Positions 60,876 to 64,000 of a DNA stretch of 64,000 nt are shown here, one piece after another. The notes beneath the pieces are model-generated. The model made no database searches, was not told where the DNA came from, and saw only the letters and a program-made list of their open reading frames with translations. Location of the stretch: the NCBI GenBank assembly GCA_036971615.1, contig JAYKKR010000002.1, positions 1,240,001 to 1,304,000 of the forward strand. Reading direction: 5' to 3'. Source of the stretch: Amyloporia xantha. Its lineage: Eukaryota; Basidiomycota; Agaricomycetes; Polyporales; Adustoporiaceae. Position 1 is the first letter of the stretch, and every line of letters begins with the position of its first letter. The position numbers and the translations under genes are program-made.

Positions 60876-61089
60876 TTTGAAACGAGTTGGATTTTCGTCG
60901 AACGGACTTCGTGGTGCCCTCCGGACAGATAAATAGAGCAATTTTGATTTATGAAGCAGGTCGAGACAATGAGAAATGAGCGAGCTACAGTTGTTCGAGT
61001 TTCGCGGTCGCAGCCTTAGAAAAAAACAGCCACAGGCCAAAATTTGTACACGTTTGGCCGCCGCGCCTTGGGCGCTGAAACCAGCAATA
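60826..61089 (-). repeat. Right arm of the long inverted repeat
   Basis: Reverse complement of 59538-59801, ending CCAGCAATA at 61089. No target-site duplication is visible outside the arms. Confidence 0.85.
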
Positions 61090-61359
61090 CCATCGTGCAG
61101 GTCGCAGTCTTTACTTTCAATGGCGAGAGTGTGGTACCGGATTTGAGGCATTGAGGGCTCTGTGCTCTACGACAACAGAATTGGTACGTAAACTCTCGGA
61201 ACGTAGTGACTCAATTCGCAGGACGTCATGTTCTTGCCTATTGTCGGCTCCGGGCTTAGCGAGTCTAAGGATGACTTTAATTCAGGTTGCGATTGTGTCG
61301 AAACAGAATAACAGCTTGGTAACTCGTCCTTTTATTCTGCATTGACACTACCTATTGCT

Positions 61360-62991
61360 ATGTTCGGTCTGTCGCCCATTCTCAACGTACGCGTTCAATC
61401 TCAGAGTCGCGTCTTCTCCGAGTCCCGCCCAAATCACATTTCTGTGGTTCCCCTATCAGTTGCAGATGCATCGGTGGTGCGCTTTTCCACCACAGCGGCT
61501 GTCTGGTACTTCGATCCACCCGCAGACAAGCAGAAGCAGGCCTCGTTATCTCCCCGACACTTGCAATCTAGCTTGCAAAGAACCCTCAACTCCTACCCTC
61601 AATGGTGTGGTCAGTTGCAATGGGCAGTGCACAAGCAGGACGGTGACCATACTCAGCGCGTCGGTCGTCTGTTCCTTTCGCACGGGGCTCCCACAGATCC
61701 GGGCGTCGAATTCGTGATCGCAAGCTCTTCGAAATCCATGACGGCCCTCATACCCAGCCCATCGGAGCGTAGAAAGGATAGCCAGTGGTGGGATGCATCG
61801 CAAATCCCATCCGTGGAACTTCTCCCTTCTACAAAGCTACCGTTACACGATCTCCATCATCATGTGGGTCTACCTGGGATGATGGTCCAGATCACGACCT
61901 TCGCTTGCGGTATGGTAGCCGTCGGTGTCAAGATGGCCCATCCCTTGGCGGATGCACAGACATTGGCGCGTTTTACGCACGACTGGGCAGCCACACACCG
62001 CGCCCTGCTTGCCGGAGCGCCATGGCCCGTCCTGTCTCCCGTATTTGATCCTCAGAGGCTCGATCGAATGGCAGCTGGTGATATTAATGCTGCTCAGCCT
62101 GACGCCGAAATACTCAAGAGGGCTCGCTCACTGCCCATGCATCGTTACGACTGGTGGGCATCATCTGACGGCACCGTGCCTAAGGTTGAACCCGACCTCG
62201 AACCTGCAAGGGCCGCGCCGCTGGGGACACCCATGCCATGGTCAGAGTGGGATACAGATGTCCCTGTCGGACATTATCTAGTACACTTCACTAAGAGTGA
62301 AGTGCAGGGCATGTGGGAGCAGGCCCGTTCGTCATCTGCTCCGTCGACACATGCCATCAGTCACCAGGACGCGCTTGCGGCGCACGTCTGGGCACTCATT
62401 AATCGTGCCCGTGGGCTCGCAGATGACAAGGAAATGGTGCACCTCAACATGTCATTAGGAATTCGAAACCGGATCTCCCCATCACTCCCTCCAAACTTCC
62501 TCGGCTCACCTTTGGTGCTGTGTCGTGTATCGGCAACAGGGCAGGAAGGCTCGTCAGAGCATCCAGGCCTCCTCGCCACGCGTATACGGTCCAGTCTCTC
62601 CCTCTTCGACGCGCCCTCACTGTCCGCTCTGCTGCACGACATGGCACACGATATTGGCCTTGTACGATTGTGGCATGCCTTCCTAGGCCGGAGAAATGTC
62701 ATCGTCACGTCGTGGATACATCAGCGCTTATATGATGTCGACTTCGGTGCAGGATCGACCCCGCGTTATGTTGAGGCCGTCATGCCCAGTGCAGACGGGT
62801 GCGTGCAGATCATGGAAGCTCCTCCAATGCAAGAAGAAAATAGCGTGTTCAGTAGCGGTGCATCGCAGGGCCAGAGCCACTGGTATGACGATGGAGTAGA
62901 TGTTTCATTGCATCTAGCAGATGAGACGATCCAGAAAGTATTGCTGGACCCGTTGTTGCATAAATACAGTGCTCCTTACAACCTTCCGTGA
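61360..62991 (+). CDS. BAHD-type acyltransferase (transferase family)
   Basis: Likely transfers an acyl group from acyl-CoA to an alcohol or amine of a specialised metabolite. It is an intronless frame of 543 residues from ATG 61360, notable in this intron-rich genome. The catalytic HxxxD motif is HPLADA (about residues 200-205, in VGVKMAHPLADAQ). The structural DFGWG-like motif is DFGAG (about residue 464). SVADASVVRF and QWCGQLQW resemble the N-terminal half, and AAHVWALINRARG and LGIRNRISPSLPPNFLG the C-terminal half, of fungal members such as TRI101-like transferases. It starts 270 bp after the inverted-repeat structure. Substrate unknown. Confidence 0.85.
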   Translation: MFGLSPILNVRVQSQSRVFSESRPNHISVVPLSVADASVVRFSTTAAVWYFDPPADKQKQASLSPRHLQSSLQRTLNSYPQWCGQLQWAVHKQDGDHTQRVGRLFLSHGAPTDPGVEFVIASSSKSMTALIPSPSERRKDSQWWDASQIPSVELLPSTKLPLHDLHHHVGLPGMMVQITTFACGMVAVGVKMAHPLADAQTLARFTHDWAATHRALLAGAPWPVLSPVFDPQRLDRMAAGDINAAQPDAEILKRARSLPMHRYDWWASSDGTVPKVEPDLEPARAAPLGTPMPWSEWDTDVPVGHYLVHFTKSEVQGMWEQARSSSAPSTHAISHQDALAAHVWALINRARGLADDKEMVHLNMSLGIRNRISPSLPPNFLGSPLVLCRVSATGQEGSSEHPGLLATRIRSSLSLFDAPSLSALLHDMAHDIGLVRLWHAFLGRRNVIVTSWIHQRLYDVDFGAGSTPRYVEAVMPSADGCVQIMEAPPMQEENSVFSSGASQGQSHWYDDGVDVSLHLADETIQKVLLDPLLHKYSAPYNLP

Positions 62992-63223
62992 GTAGGGATG
63001 AAGAATCCCCAGTCCAGTGCGCATTTCAATGGTACTTACAGATCTGTCCTGCGCTGGTGGTGGTCAGAGTGCATTACATGTAATTACAAGAGATAACATC
63101 TCAACAGAACGTTGTAACCATATCAAGTGATCTTCACAAGGTCGCCAATATCTGATAATCATCAGGTCTATGAGGCTTGTAAAAACGTTGAAACACAACC
63201 TCCAAAGTCATGGTCGGACGACA

Positions 63224-63984
63224 TCATCCAACGCGAGTAAAGCTAGAATGGCCAGGCGGTGAACATAGAACTGTGGTGAGTAAACAGCCTACGGATCTTG
63301 AGGAGTTGACTGTATAAGGAAGACCAATACTTATCCTCCCCTCCGGCAGCCCATTGTAGTGGACTGTTACACTGACGCCAAACTCAACCGGGCCGAAAGT
63401 TGGGACTCCTGAGTGGCTCACACTGCCAGCGGGCGCTCGCCTGAGAGTCTGATTCAAGGCTGTCCTCAGGCTCCGGATATCCACCGCAGAAAGCCCGTTA
63501 TGTCCATGACTTCGCCGTACGGATGGCTTCCTTTATCGCTGTTCCGGTTTTCCTCGTCTAGGGAGGGCGTCTGATCCTCTAATGTCATTGATACGTAAGA
63601 CTTCATAAGGTTGTGGGTGACGCCGAGCTCTTTGGCTTTCCGTCCAGCGAGTGCCGGATACGTCGGAGGTATCGATGTATAACCAAGTTCTGACGCCGAC
63701 GTATCGTCAAGCTGCCATGTCGGATTAAACCAATGACCAAACGAAAAAAGATGTGTCAGAAGGACCCATCCCTGATATGAGAATGGCATGAAGAGAGACG
63801 GACCATGTGAGAGCGATCGGAAGCGAAGTAGTCTAGATATGTGGACGCAGGGATCACTCTGAATAGGCTGTCGGTAGAAGGCAGGAGGCGAGCTGCGGCA
63901 AGCGATTATAGTCACTACCAGGAGCAAGAGCTCACCTGTGATAGGATTTATTAACCTGACTAGCGTAATTGGAATCGAAGGCAT
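63224..63984 (-). CDS. Unrecognised gene, possibly partial at the window edge
   Basis: Minus-strand coding potential runs from near the right edge to about 63224, with several plausible introns (for example GTCACC...AG near 63630-63590 and GTCCGT...CAG near 63815-63775). Readable pieces are TYLDYFASDRSHM, GHWFNPTWQLDDTSASELGY, TSIPPTYPALAGRKAKELG and FGPVEFGVSVTVHYNGLPEG. No domain is recognised and the exon model is not settled; the 5' end may lie beyond 64000. Confidence 0.3.
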
Positions 63985-64000
63985 ACGGAAATGTGCGAGG

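Overview
This window is nuclear DNA of a filamentous basidiomycete, most likely a wood-decay agaricomycete of the polypore type. The grounds are many short (about 45-75 nt) GT-AG introns, many very short exons, and gene families typical of these fungi: a TNP2-type CACTA transposase, an F-box family whose first exon encodes MGQYWQL, Old Yellow Enzymes (OYE), a decarboxylase with a long C-terminal extension, and a basidiomycete-type BTB protein. No rRNA, tRNA or CRISPR was seen. Exon models were built by hand from splice signals, frame continuity and, where possible, comparison of copies inside the window.

Layout. 0-2.6 kb: two GC-rich minus-strand genes that look like diverged paralogs; the first is cut by the window edge. 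2.7-7.4 kb: transposon debris (a gag-like zinc knuckle with an LTR-like sequence, a TNP2 transposase gene, a 221-bp MITE-like element). 7.5-23.9 kb: the most interesting part. Two collinear copies of the block F-box(+), OYE(-), OYE(+), TFIIB/BRF-like(+) lie in tandem. In copy 1 the OYE genes survive while the F-box gene is broken and the BRF-like gene is a relic. In copy 2 the F-box and BRF-like genes are intact and the OYEs are relics. Copy 1 also carries, between its divergent OYEs, a large PLP-dependent decarboxylase resembling non-canonical fungal aromatic amino-acid decarboxylases. Decarboxylase plus two OYEs could form a small specialised-metabolism unit.

25.4-53.3 kb: mostly housekeeping genes. 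These are histone H1(-), the mitochondrial LYR protein Mzm1(+), a mitochondrial GGQ release-factor-like protein(+), a membrane-anchored propeller/amidohydrolase fusion(-), a MIF-type tautomerase(+), cyclase-associated protein(+), a PhoD-like phosphatase with 19 exons(+), a Bre2/Ash2-like COMPASS subunit(-), an E2 ubiquitin-conjugating enzyme(+) and a 1618-residue Ser/Pro-rich protein of unknown function(+). 45.2-47.9 kb holds no convincing gene.

53.3-64 kb: gene-poor, with a small unknown gene(-), a possible small secreted protein(+), a BTB/POZ gene(-), a 1.55-kb inverted-repeat structure with apparently identical arms, a BAHD-type acyltransferase(+) and an unrecognised, possibly partial gene(-) at the right edge.

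Two otherwise sound gene models (one OYE, the Bre2-like gene) carry a single extra base in or next to a short homopolymer, and a third (PhoD) has one base too many at a splice junction. Either the assembly has indel errors or these alleles are damaged.
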